This document shows positions 44,665 to 54,848 of a stretch of DNA of 64,000 nucleotides, piece after piece. The position numbers were made by a program, and so were the translations under genes. The stretch is taken from NCBI GenBank assembly GCA_016169945.1, contig JADLSH010000195.1, positions 1-64,000 on the forward strand. The letters are read 5' to 3'. The stretch's first letter is position 1. Each line of letters opens with the position of its first letter. The notes beneath the pieces are model-generated. The model saw only the letters and a program-made list of their open reading frames with translations. It searched no databases and was not told the origin of the DNA. This DNA is from Trachythela sp. YZ-2020 (Eukaryota; Cnidaria; Anthozoa; Malacalcyonacea; Clavulariidae).

Positions 44665-46610
44665 CTTTTAGAAAGTCAAAACATAAAAATAACTGAGAAT
44701 ACAGTACACCTGATTAACAAGGTACAGTAAAAAAAGGTTTTTAAAACTTAAAAATACACAGTAATTCTCTGTAATGTGTTTACGCTAGCCAAGATGTATT
44801 TTAATTTTTGGTGCAACACAAGCTACAAAGTTTAGCACATCTTGCAATCGTTGACTCTTGCAAGGAGCGTTGCACAAAGTACGATTGCGAATGTTGCAAG
44901 ATAGGATGCTTGCAGGGGGTCTTACGAAGTACACTTTGCATTTTCCTGCACAATGTTAGTGTGCCCAATAGAACACAGCACCAGGCGATTTTCGCAATCG
45001 CCGGTTTTTTATTGAAATTAAAACCCAAAATACTTCCTCGCTAGAAATATCAAGGGAAAGGATTCCTACTTTTTATAACATAAATTTCACACGTTATTCT
45101 TCTTTAAATAAAATGACAAAATATCCAAAATTACTCTCCAAAATGGCAGGAAATACCATTTCACAGAGGACCTGCTGTAAATGTGAAAAGCTTTCGTGGG
45201 AGAGACCCTTGCACCCCTATCCCATGAGTGGCACCTTCATTCAGCACCACCTTCTGTACTGTAGCAGCATGTGTGTTACTATATGTCGCAAGCAAAATTG
45301 CGATACAATGTGCTTAGCACCGCCTCTATTACAGTGCATACAGAATATTAAAATACCTTCGTTTTGGTTTTCTGGGTGCAGAATGGTTTTTCTTTCCACG
45401 AATTAAATCATCACTGCTGGAACCAGCTGAAGTCCTGCAGGGTAAATGAAAATATTCTCCAATATAAAGCAAACCACATTTACTACAGGAGATGCAGCAG
45501 ATGAGGTTGGAAGAGAGGCATGTGAAATGGTACCTGATGAAAGACTTAGATGTTGGAGCCGAAATAACAGTGTCGGAATCAGTAAACGAACATGTTTTAC
45601 ATTGTCTAATGCCACAAGGGAAAGTGCCTAATAAATTGATTTGGAACTTAATTAAAACTAAAGATTATTCAACGCATTTTTCCATTATAAACCTTTCCGA
45701 ATTAGCAATTTCCGAGATTTTGTTTTGTTTTGATCGTAGCGGTTGCATGGGATAGTCCACGCACACATCCCGTGTTCGTGCCATATATAATTGGAGGGAG
45801 CCTCCTTAACAGATTGAAATGTGCCGGGAAGAAAATGCAATCAAGATAGTAGAAACATTACAAGTAAACAAGTTTCGTTCTTCGTTTCGAAGGATTAAGC
45901 TAAGCCTAGTTTATACTTCGAACTTTCTTCGAGTCAAATGCAATTCAAACAATAGATAATGAAGCTATAATGAGACAACTCACCTCATTATCTATTGTTT
46001 GAATTGCATTTGACTCGACGAAAGTTCGACGTATAAACTAGGGCTAAAATTAATTTCTGTTAGCATTGTACAATGCCCTAAACTTTTCTGCCAGGTCTGA
46101 GAATTTTCTGGTATCCTAGATGCCAGCATGCATCAAAACAGATCTGTTTAGCAGTATTGACATACAACATAGTACAGATGCCATGCACTTCCCCGCACTG
46201 TAATAAGGTTTCCAAATACATGTACTGGACATGTCAAGTGCAGCTGTGCTAATTAGCGAGCTTGAGCAAGTGACGTTTTTGACAACACCGACATCGAAGT
46301 AAAGTTGACGTTTTTCACCATTCACAGCCCTTGACCCAGTCTTCTGACGTTACTCATGCCGTTCGTGTTGTCAAAAACGTCACTTGCTTAAGCTCACTAT
46401 TAACACACTCAGTGACATCACAAACTTAACCAGGAGTTGATAAATTGATTCTAGCTTGAAAGATATGTCATGACAGTAGCAGATATATGTACATACAACA
46501 AGATTAAGAATTTAACCAAACCTGCTTGATGAGTCAAAATCTAAGGCTGAGTATGTTGAACCAGGACTGTAAATTTTTTCAGGCTAAAAATGAAAGACAA
46601 AATATTTATG

Positions 46611-46671
<61 letters not shown>

Positions 46672-49496
46672 CAAGCGAGTTTCGAGAATTTGTGAGGCTT
46701 CGAGCGAGAAGTGCGACGTGAAACCTTTCAAGGTACAAGACTATCGTACCTTGTGTTGTTTAAAACCACTTGAACCTCCTTCATCATCTGATATTGTTAT
46801 AACGTCACTCCCCTGGTAGTTAAATAAATGTTTTTATTAAATATCGGATATTATACAACAACACTAGTATTTCTATCAATCTGATTGGCTTAGAACTGTG
46901 CGTGATTAAAGTATAGATACACAGATGACGTCACACAAATTTTTTTTTTACATAAATTTTTAGCAGTTGATGTATAAAACAAATAGATTACGTTTTCCGT
47001 GCGAGTGTACTGTAATAATACACAGATGACGCCAGAGCGTGTAAAGAACAAAAAGTCACGGCACTCGCCTGCGGCTCGTGCGGTACTTTTTTGTTCTTTA
47101 CACGCTCTGACGTCATCCGTGTATTATTACAGTACACACACACGGAAAAACGTAATCTATTGCTTAAATATATATTACATATATATCTGAGTTTATATTA
47201 CATCAGTTGATGCCGCATGTCAAAAACAAACATTACTTCAGTGAACTTTTGTTTTGGGGGGTTGCAAATCACGTGAAACTACTGTAATATGATTGTGCAT
47301 TATTTTGTATGTAATTTGTGTCTAAACTATCATCATACCTGTCTCCCAGTTTTATTCTTCTCAGATAGGTCAAACTTAATCCCTTTAAACACACTAACCC
47401 CAGGATTATATGCATCTTCTTGTGGCCAATATTCAACCATCACTGTTTGAGTCTTTTTTCTGCCAATTTGAACAGTAACCTAGTAAAGACATTTGGAAAG
47501 ATAATTTAACATTTTAAAACGGAATACTCTATGGTACTGACGTATGTTCACTTGATAAAACCACTCCCATGTCACAATGACACTATAAATTATGTAAATA
47601 TTTAAAATTAAGAAACTATGTGAATTACTGTATGCAGAATTATAGTTCAAATCCTTAAAATGCTTTAAAAATACAATTACATAATAATACAATATTTTAT
47701 ATCAACATGTTCTCAACATTTTGCATAAGGCACCAGACTGCCGAACTTTTTACAGTAGTTTACACCTAAATTGTGAACAGACAACTACAGTACTTGCCCT
47801 TTCAGTTTTAACACAGCCCTTTTTAGGAGAGTCACCATAAGAATCTGAATCAGAAGACACCAGGAAAACCTCATCTGGTTTTTGTCGGAGATCTTCTCTT
47901 ACCTAAAAGCAGAATTACAGTATTAATAGTAGATTATTGAGCTAAAAGATTTTACAAAAGAAAGCATCAGTGTACAATGTACCGTACAGCTGTACCAGTT
48001 GGTAAAATGCTAAATAAAACTGTCTACTGATTGGTTTTCACAGACAATTTGGCCTCATTTAACCCATTACATGTAACTAACAATGTTCCCAGTGCACCCT
48101 CCTTATTTTTTTACAAACGACAGATTACTTTACTTGTCAATGGGGAAGCTCTGGTGCTTAATGGGTTAACCAATTGAGTACCAGTACTCTCCCTTTGACA
48201 AGTAAAACTGTCTGACATTACAAATTATGCCTTTATTGCAGGTGGGACCCCATCAGACCAACCCCCATCAGGGTTACTAGAAGCAGTCTACCACTGAGCT
48301 CTATATAATATTATTATCAACTATTTATACTCATCTGTAAAATTAATGCTTTTATTTTGGAGTACTTACAGCTGTCAATTCACCAGATAAAAGCATGTAA
48401 TGATCCCCTGTATATGCCAAATAAATTCGATTCTCAGTTGCCCTTTGAGCAGGTCTGGTGGTAGTAACTTTCTATATAATCAAATAGTGTGCACTAAAAT
48501 AAGGCATGCATTATATTCAATGGTTTTGTACCCTGATTTTCCATCTGGGTCTAGCACCATCATGATATTGTAATTGACCATGAAATAACCTACAATACAG
48601 TATCTTGCTAAATCAGTGTTTGAGTAGGGCAGAAATTTGAATGCACGCTATTTATCAGTTTTGTGAAGCCAGTAACTTACCCCTTGCCAATTCACTATCA
48701 ATATTTCCAAACGAAACAGGAATGCAGATGCAGTGATTACAGCATGTGTTGTCATCTCGTTACGCAATGCTTTAACTGCATCGTGCCATGATTCGGGACG
48801 CTTATTCCCATTGGAAGGAAAATCTGCATCGGACAAGAAATTGTACAAATTTTCTGGGACAATCTCTCCATCCTGTTTGAAAGAATGATGTGATGTAATT
48901 AAAAATCATACACATACCACAAGTTAATTGGTGATTAATCTATCTATAATTTAACCCATGGTATGGGTAGCATTTTTTTCTGTGGAATCCCATAGTGTAA
49001 ACAGGCTTTGTCAACCACATTATGATTCCTTCATTGAATGTCAAGGCTATAGTATAGCGAGATGAACTCCCTAGTATATTGAGGTGAACCAAAACATATA
49101 TGCTTATTAACACTTTAAGAAGGTGCAATCATCAGAACAACTGCCTTTCACCTCTGAGATTGTGGATTCTATTCTAACTTAGTTTTAATTTCAATTCGTT
49201 TTCAACTTGTGTAGGAGAAAAGTCAGTCGATGCTCTACAACTTTGCTCTTATGTATCAATCAATTTGAAACATCACAATCATTCCCCCAGGAATTTAAAC
49301 TTTGGAATTACCAAACACCCAATCAAAACAGAAAAAATAACAGGCAAATTCCCAACCCCTTGCCAAGGAAATTAATATATAAAACTGCCAATGCAGAACG
49401 AAAAAAATGTTGAAAATACTATGGGCCAAGGCTTGTAGTGTAAACACAACTATAAATACAGTAGCTGTATAAACTTGAAAACAAATAAACACATTA

Positions 49497-49533
<37 letters not shown>

Positions 49534-49765
49534 TATATAATATTTATATAATATTTATTACACCTACTTCGTTCTCGACCGGAATAACTTGGTTTTCAAG
49601 CATAAATGATTCCAACATATTGATCATATCGTTTTCATCCAAATTCAAAAATTTACTCAAACATCGATAGTAGCACCGATTTGAACTTCCAGGAGGATCA
49701 TACCTCAAACTCAACCCCCTCTTGGTAGCTTCACACAAGCATGAAACTCTTCTTGATCTCATCAT
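42142..49765 (-). CDS. MULE transposase with N-terminal OTU-like domain (eight exons)
   Basis: Exons on the minus strand: 49568-49765, 48681-48872, 48370-48471, 47798-47902, 47339-47479, 46750-46812, 45357-45434, 42142-44664. Exons 1-6 (66, 64, 34, 35, 47, 21 codons) all join in phase 0, and exons 7-8 join in phase 2 across AAG|GTATTT...AAAAG|A. The exon 6 to 7 junction is out of phase, so a short exon is missing or was lost near the Penelope insertion at 45460-45640. The protein would run OTU-like domain, SUMO-interaction-like acidic segment, Ser/Asp-rich and basic linkers, zinc-binding N-terminal domain, DDE core, SWIM finger. A one-base frameshift in an A9 run (about 42424-42432) separates the last 100 codons. 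Domain order is seen; the single-gene model rests on phases and needs transcripts. Confidence 0.8.
45357..45434 (-). CDS. MULE gene exon 7: Ser/Asp-rich and basic linker
   Basis: After a TTTACCCTGCAG acceptor: TSAGSSSDDLIRGKKNHSAP then RKPKR, ending AAG|GTATTT with two bases over, which fit exon 8 (AG|A). Upstream, the intron ends in a Penelope GIY-YIG fragment on the same strand, so the acceptor may have been recruited or altered. Confidence 0.6.
45460..45640 (-). pseudogene. Penelope-like GIY-YIG endonuclease fragment in MULE intron
   Basis: The minus strand reads CPCGIRQCKTCSFTDSDTVI, then IRYHFTCLSSNLICCISCSK and CGLLYIGE. C..RC.TC...FTC.S.NxIYCIxCxxCxLxYIGE is the zinc-knuckle plus GIY-YIG start of Neptune-type Penelope elements. 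It ends abruptly 25 bp before exon 7. The plus-strand ORFs across it are shadows. Confidence 0.85.
45903..46045. mobile_element. hairpin MITE in MULE intron
   Basis: Arms of about 60 bp (AGCCTAGTTTATACTTCGAA..., CAAACAATAGATAATGA) are inverted around a 22-bp loop with 95 percent or better identity. Confidence 0.88.
46256..46404. mobile_element. hairpin MITE in MULE intron, GAGCAAGTGACGTTTTTGAC ends
   Basis: AGCGAGCTTGAGCAAGTGAC... is inverted at the right end (GTCACTTGCTTAAGCTCACT) over about 34 bp. It has a CRE-like TGACGT in each arm. Flanks are ATT-rich; no clear duplication. Confidence 0.82.
46610..46672. repeat. TA microsatellite
   Basis: About 30 TA units. The ORFs across it (IYIYIYIYI) are artefacts. 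A second (TA)n lies at 49502-49530. Confidence 0.95.
46750..46812 (-). CDS. MULE gene exon 6: acidic segment
   Basis: 21 codons, GSDVITISDDEGGSSGFKQH, between ACTACCAG and GTACGA. DVITISDDE has the hydrophobic-plus-acidic form of a SUMO-interacting motif. Phase 0 out does not match exon 7. Confidence 0.6.
46981..47162. mobile_element. hairpin MITE in MULE intron 5
   Basis: Arms of about 80 bp (AATAGATTACGTTTTCCGTG..., GAGCGTGTAAAGAACAAAAA) are inverted around a GC-rich loop (GGCACTCGCCTGCGGCTCGT). Nearly perfect, so recent. Confidence 0.88.
47339..47479 (-). CDS. MULE gene exon 5
   Basis: 47 codons between CTTTACTAG and GTATGA. Encodes VTVQIGRKKTQTVMVEYWPQ, EDAYNPGVSVFKGIKF and DLSEKNKTGRQ. 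No known domain. Phase 0 on both sides, consistent with its neighbours. Confidence 0.7.
47798..47902 (-). CDS. MULE gene exon 4: linker
   Basis: 35 codons, VREDLRQKPDEVFLVSSDSD then SYGDSPKKGCVKTER. The VFLVSSDSDS stretch (hydrophobic followed by Ser/Asp) looks like a SUMO-interacting motif. The donor is AGG|GCAAGT, a GC-AG intron; GT is not available in frame here. Confidence 0.7.
48370..48471 (-). CDS. MULE gene exon 3: OTU-like catalytic-His segment
   Basis: 34 codons between TATATAG and GTAAGT. Encodes RIYLAYTGDHYMLLSGELTA; GDHYMLL matches the OTU His motif (xxHYxxL). Preceded by TTTRPAQRATEN. Phase 0 both ends. Confidence 0.75.
48681..48872 (-). CDS. MULE gene exon 2: OTU-like middle segment
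   Basis: 64 codons between TTTCAAACAG and GTAAGT. Encodes DGEIVPENLYNFLSDADFP, NGNKRPESWHDAVKALRNEM, TTHAVITASAFLFRL and EILIVNWQG. The WHDA...A...A..L...I.V pattern fits the OTU helix-strand core that precedes the catalytic His. Phase 0 at both ends. Confidence 0.75.
49568..49765 (-). CDS. MULE gene exon 1: OTU-like catalytic-Cys segment
   Basis: 66 codons from ATG, ending GAA|GTAGGT. Contains DPPGSSNRCYYRCLSKFLNL, which aligns with the OTU cysteine-protease motif (GDGNCLFRALS): Asn-x-Cys-aromatic-aromatic-Arg. The usual Asp before the Cys is replaced, so activity is uncertain. DENDMINMLESFMLENQ follows as the next helix. OTU domains are deubiquitinase-like; their presence in animal MULEs is known for some lineages, here inferred from sequence. 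Confidence 0.7.
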
Positions 49766-50031
49766 CTGTTGAATAATTTATAGTGTGTTTCAACTTTTAT
49801 ATGGCGGATATTAAAATTTATTTAAATAACCTTATTGAATTTTTAATCGATGAAAAAGTTGTATGAAAGCATGAACGTACCTTTGGAGTAAAAAGAAGTA
49901 CTTCTTAAAACTAAAGTAGTCGTTAGGATTGGTTAGTATTTGAAGGATTCTTTTGCCTTTCAAAAAATATAAACTATAACATCCAGGAGAGTTTAAGCGG
50001 AAAGAACGCTGTACGGGTTTTTCCCTTTTCC

Positions 50032-50241
50032 TTTTTCCAGTCTTTCCACTTTGATGAACAAAATTTCCTCTAATTTTCTGAAACTTCCTACCGGCGATTA
50101 CTTCCCGGAAAAATTACCCGCGCCATTTTTAATTACCCGCGCCATTATTAACTACCCGCGCCATTATTAACTACCCGCGCCATTTTTAATTACCCGCGAC
50201 CCGCGCCTCTTACCCGCGACCCGCGCCAAATAGTCTATCCC
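50032..50241. repeat. MULE terminal inverted repeat, gene 5' side
   Basis: Reverse complement of 39519-39736, lacking one GC-rich unit. The gene start (49765) is 267 bp inside this repeat, so the promoter probably lies in or next to it. Confidence 0.93.
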
Positions 50242-50776
50242 CTCCAATTTTAACATTTGTAACTTGATTTGCCGCAATTCAGTCTATTGGCCTATCTGCA
50301 ATAGTCTGAAAAGGATATCTCAAGAAATATTGGCAGGAATCATTTGAAACTTCCACAAACACTTATCCTTATATTGCTTCATGTCCTGAACCAAAAAAAT
50401 AACAAAATGTTTTATAACATAGCTATTGATATGTCGTTGTTAGTCTCGGGCAAATTTATCCATTTATGGGCAAGAGTAAATATATTTCCATTTCTCATAA
50501 AATATATTAGCATTTTTGTGGTTCAGAAAAAAGAGCAACCTTTGCTGAACAGTTTAAGCTTTTTTTGGAAAATTTAGGACCATCGGTTCTAAAGTTATCT
50601 TTTGCATAATACGTTGCCGACTTGGTAACCATGGTCCGCAACATGGTAACCATGGCAACAACATATCAATTGAAAACATAGTTAGACTCAGCGATATTTT
50701 ATCTTCCTATTGGTACCAAAAAACTATAAATTAAATCAAAACTAAAACTTCTTAAATTTTGAGTGAAAGACCAACC

Positions 50777-51010
50777 TTAACTGACCTTATACGTACTGTT
50801 TGGTTATTCGGAACAGTTCCCTCTGAATGGAAAAAAGCTTGTACGATACTCATTCATAAAAAAGGCGATAATAATGTCCCATCAAATTTCCGACCCATCA
50901 CACTGGAGAGCATACCATTGAAAGTATTTACTTCTTGTCTACGTAACGCAATGTAGTTCTTCCTAACCGCTAATAACTTTACAGAACATAATATACAACT
51001 AGTGATCCAA
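50777..51010 (+). pseudogene. LINE reverse transcriptase, part after the TTAA-MITE insertion
   Basis: Continues the fragment at 39080-39218: TDLIRTVWLFGTVPSEWKKA, CTILIHKKGDNNVPSNF and RPITLESIPLKVFTSCLRNA. These are RT motifs 0-1. A stop follows the last block, with a degraded NNFTEHNIQ after it. Joining TAC|TTAA|CTGACC gives Y-L-T-D, so the target codon is intact. Confidence 0.88.
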
Positions 51011-52185
51011 GGATAGTGCAAAGTTTTAAAAGACAAACGCTATGTTACATGGTTTATAGTGCGTACGTAATTGTTGTGCATCCATGTTGTGTTGTGTTGA
51101 TATTTGCATATTACGTATTTACACGAGCAATTTTTATTTGGCAATTATTATTTATACCTTTACTATTTTTATTTGCCCTTGAAAATTGATGAAATGTGAC
51201 AAGCTTTTGAAAAGCTAGCATGCCAGTTTTTCAACAAGTACACTTGTCAATGAAAAGCTTGTAATATTTCATCATTCGTAATTCTAAATTCGCGATGAGT
51301 GATTTATGCTTTTGCCAATATATTATAGTAAGCAGATAAAATTGTCTTTTGTTTACGGTTGCAATATTTGATTAGTTTTATTCAACTAATTAACAAATAT
51401 GTCAACTCAACTTCGATTATTTCAAATTTTATTTATTTATTTATTATTTCATCGTGTATATAAAATTTCGAGAGTAACGGTTGTACAGAGACTACTAAAA
51501 TAAAGGCTCTGCAAAACTAGAAAGTATATAGAATGCATCATACATCATACTTATATATGCAGGCGCATCCTCACCAAAATGCCATTCGCATTTGTAAACA
51601 ACAGAGATGTGTTCTATTAATATTGCATAACAAATGTCAAATTTCAAAATTATGCAGTTCATACTACACTCTACTACTCTAGTGCCTCTACAAATTACAC
51701 TCTACGAGTCTACGGACAGAGTATAGCAACTTCTACTATCTATAAAATTCGCCAGAAACAATCGTATTAATGTGTATAAATTGTACGCAAGTCGACTTAC
51801 CTTAGATCGCTGGTAAAATCCAATGCTTTATACTATAACTAACATATTCGATATTTACGGTAAGGCCAAAGGGATCTCATCGGGTCTTGAATCTTTTATT
51901 TGAACTTTTATATATAACCAGCACCAACTACCAAGTCCAAAATATGTGACCAATTTACCAATCGAAGCGGAAATACACTTGAAAACAATTTTGAAATTTG
52001 AATTTGCTTCGATTTTGCCCCGGAGACGCTGCTTATATTTGTATTTGTAAAGGACACTTACAATATATGCGTATGCGTATTAAAAAGAAAAAAAGTAGTA
52101 GTACATATTTATTATTATATAAATAAAAAATAACACGGCAGTCCCACGGCGTGTTCCCTTGGGCGAAACTTACGCTTCGGAATTT
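51011..52185. other. no supported gene
   Basis: AT-rich. A loose inverted pair around AAGCTTTTGAAAAGC / GAAAAGCTTGT (51200-51270) is present. No ORF or RNA gene was recognised. Confidence 0.35.
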
Positions 52186-52189
52186 ATAA

Positions 52190-52556
52190 AAATATTGCAA
52201 TAATGAATTAATATTCGACCCATTCAGTATTGTCTATTGAATATATAAATGACAAAACGCGCTACTAATCCAAAAGGCCAAAATGAAAACGTTTATTTAT
52301 AAATTTGATCGTATTTCCATCACATTCCCACTCCCAGCTGCCACCATTGTGCGGTAAATATTTCGAAATTTCGTATTTCGTTCCGTGACATTATTAGATC
52401 AGTGGACTTGAACGCACGTGCTCATAGCTACCGGGGGAGTTAGCAACCCCAATATTATATATAAAACGATTGTTATGATGTAGACGTTTAATACCACAAC
52501 CCAAATGTTGTTCGTAAATCTAATTAAACACTGCATGAATACAACCGAATTGAGCT
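52190..52556 (-). repeat. 365-bp dispersed repeat, copy 2 (inverse of 2786-3151)
   Basis: Reverse complement of 2786-3151 (for example CTACCGGGGGAGTTAGCA against GCTAACTCCCCCGGTAG). Its left end abuts a LINE remnant exactly at TCTTATAGCTC, the same base where homology starts in copy 1, so the repeat edge is well defined there. Confidence 0.88.
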
Positions 52557-52562
52557 ATAAGA

Positions 52563-52884
52563 TTTTATGGCCTTCTCTCCATACACTATCGTAGGCTTTC
52601 CTAAAGTCAATAAAGCAAGCGAAGATTGGTTTTCGCTTTAGCTTATGATGGTCTATTATGGTTTTCAAGACGAGTATAGGATCAGCTGTTCGATGTTTAT
52701 TTCGAAAACCTATTTGGCATTTATTTATTATTTTGTTTCCTTCCAAAAAATTGTTTAAACGAGTATTCATTATCAATGTAAATAGTTTTCCTAAGCAGCT
52801 ACCAATACAAATTCCTCTGTAGTTATTGTGGATCAGTTGTATCAGCGCAAGTCTATAAAACCCGAATTTTAAATAGATATTCAT
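52563..52884 (-). pseudogene. LINE reverse transcriptase N-terminal fragment
   Basis: Encodes YRGICIGSCLGKLFTLIMNT, RLNNFLEGNKIINKCQIGFR, RTADPILVLKTIID and CFIDFRKAYDSVWREG. These are RT motifs 1, 2 and A (FIDFRKAYDSVWR) in order. The copy ends at the 365-bp repeat, losing the YADD part. Confidence 0.9.
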
Positions 52885-53475
52885 AATACAATTTTTAGTA
52901 TTTATGCATTGTGTCAGACTATGGAATTTACAGCGCGTGCTCTATTTTAGACATCTATATTGAGAAACAATTTGCGCAAAATCCAGTCATACTATTGCTT
53001 AGAATTTCGACTATGTTGTATAGATTTTCTCGCCCGTTTTATCGGTAGAAAGCATCATAGCAGCACAAGCCTATAAAATCCGAAATTTTAAGGTGCAATT
53101 ATGGGTGTTTGCATCTGTCAGATTAAAGAATTACAGCGCACGCTTTAACCGATATCTATATTCAGAAACAATTTGCGCAAATTCGATTCATGCTATTGCT
53201 TAGATTTTCGACTATGTTGTATAGATTCATGCCCATTTTAGTGGTATAAAGCATGATAGTAACACAACCCTTGAAAACCCGAAATTGTAAATATATATTC
53301 AATCGTGTCAGACAATAGAATTACAGCGCTGATTAAGACTATAGTCAGAAACGATTTGCGCAAAATCTAGTTAAACGATTGCTTATAGAAATTCGGATAT
53401 ATTGTGCAGATTTTTACGCTCTTTCCAACGGTACAGAGCAATACAGTATAATGTGCCTAGAAACTCCGGTTCGTA
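52845..53475. repeat. degenerate tandem repeat, about 190-205-bp units
   Basis: Blocks GTGTCAGAC...AATTACAGCGC recur at about 52909, 53115 and 53305, each followed by GAAACAATTTGCGCAAA, ATTGCTTAGA and a GTTGTATAGATT-like block. The copies are 70-85 percent alike by eye: an old satellite. Confidence 0.75.
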
Positions 53476-53534
53476 TTTCGGTTTCAGCTACGCGTTTTTA
53501 CATTAATATATTAAAGTCTATATGAAAGATAATA

Positions 53535-53677
53535 TAATTTAGTATTTTAGTATTCCGGGTTTTAGAGATTCCGGGTTTTAGTATTCCGGGTTTTAGAGAT
53601 TCCTGCTTTTAGTATTCCGGGTTTTAGTATTCCGGGTTTTAGTATTCCGGGTTTTAGAGATTCCGCGTTTTAGTATT
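53535..53677 (+). repeat. TATTCCGGGTTTTAGAGATT minisatellite, left of palindrome
   Basis: Units of about 15-16 bp (TTCCGGGTTTTAGTA and TTCCGGGTTTTAGAGA) repeat about nine times. It continues in the same orientation on the far side of the palindrome (60184-60312). Confidence 0.92.
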
Positions 53678-53841
53678 CCGGTGTGACGCGAAATCTCTGA
53701 CCTGCAAAATCTCTGACTTTTGTACTTCTGCTCATGCGCAAAGTATGCATGATTGATTTTTGCTCATAAATTTCGCAAGTGTTCAAGCTACAGAGAAGCG
53801 TGCGTCTCAAAAGCTTGCTTTACAAGTTTAATCGTCGTTAA

Positions 53842-54256
53842 ATGGCTAATTTTACAACCGAGACTGATACTGCCTGTGTCAACATTGCATCGACAAAGCC
53901 TACAACAAAGATGAATAAACACAAGGTATGTAGAACTTTGAATTTTATAGCGATGAGATTGTTGGTATTTATATATCAGTTGTGTCGAACGGATGACAGT
54001 CAGGACACTTTGCATTTTATTTTCTCTCGTATTTTGAATGCCAAGGAGAAAGATCATTTACTAGCAGTGTTAACATGGTTAGTTTATTAAAAAATGTTCT
54101 TGGTATGTCATAAAAATAGGTTTCTTTGCAAGATGTTCTCGAGTTCCTGAAGTCAGGACGCCAGATGCCTGCACACTTAGAAAATTTGGAGAAGACCACG
54201 AGGAGAAAAACCTTCCATGCGCTTTCTGAATTCTCAAGAAACTTTGTGTATGAAGG
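53842..54256 (+). pseudogene. unknown gene in palindrome left arm, 5' exons
   Basis: Start MANFTTETDTACVNIASTKP, then LLVFIYQLCRTDDSQDTLHF, FSRILNAKEKDHLLAVLTWL. The frame can continue after a possible short intron with VSLQDVLEFLKSGRQMPAH, TRRKTFHALSEFSRNFVYEG and a GTATGG donor. It looks like a helical regulatory or transposon protein; no family recognised. The mirror copy (59600-60022, minus) has one extra T after codon 11 and three extra bases at PAH(FI)EN, so the left copy is the more intact in its first part. Confidence 0.45.
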
Positions 54257-54848
54257 TATGGTATTGGCAAGGCATTACCTTATTAATTGTACATTATTTT
54301 TTGTGCTTCTTAAATAATAATATGATTAGTAAAATTTAAAATCAATTTTTCATCAATATAGCTGTTATTATTTACTTGGCTTTGGGTGGATCTGCAATTT
54401 ATTTTATTCTTACTATACTGGATTTACTGGAAATATATTGCTTGGTATCATTGTGACCAGAGCCAAATTTCCTCGTCAAAAATTTGCAATGGATTATCTA
54501 TGATTTATTTTATACTTATTGGATATTGTTGCTTGGTATCATTAATTGGAAAGAGAATTCCAACTTATTGAAAGCTACAGTATATTAAAGCTGTAAGTTA
54601 CACAACAGAGTGAGATACTAAAAATACAATCAAGGCACTAATTATAATACTAATTTTAGAATTAAATAACAGTCTTTATTACATTGGTCAACACATATTG
54701 TCAACAATATGTGGGTCATGCTACAATGATGTTAACAGGTAAATCAGATGTTTGTATTGTTTCACAGTGTACCAAACTACCAATGAGCAAAATTAACCTT
54801 GGGGCTAGGGTGCAGCATAGTCAAATAATGTAATTTTTTTTGTTATAG

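Larger units (their letters stand above)
39519..50241 (-). mobile_element. complete Mutator-like transposon (MULE), 10.7 kb, with OTU-transposase gene
   Basis: Inverted ends of 218 bp (39519-39736) and 210 bp (50032-50241) begin GGGATAGACTATTTGGCGCG and contain repeated GGCGCGGGTA(A/G)TTAA units. They are nearly identical except for one extra GCGGGTCG-type unit at the left. CTCCAATTT flanks both ends perfectly (39510-39518, 50242-50250), the 9-bp duplication of Mutator elements. One minus-strand multi-exon gene fills 42142-49765. Long TIRs, near identity and a clean duplication point to recent insertion. Confidence 0.95.
39219..50780. mobile_element. TTAA-flanked MITE, about 0.8 kb, split by the MULE
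   Basis: TTAA at 39219-39222 and 50777-50780 flanks inverted ends GGTGGTCTTCCACTC and GAGTGAAAGACCAACC. A TTAA duplication is typical of piggyBac or Kolobok mobilisation. The MITE body is 39223-39518 plus 50251-50776; the MULE with its 9-bp duplication occupies the rest. A related fragment is at 35918-36055. Confidence 0.85.

Noticed and set aside
44801..45044. Cys-rich ORFs on both strands near 44.9 kb
   Set aside because: No family resemblance, no splice signals, and they lie between two well-defined exons of the MULE gene.
45403..45755. Plus-strand ORFs over the MULE intron
   Set aside because: The minus strand there reads a Penelope GIY-YIG fragment, so the plus ORFs are antisense shadows.
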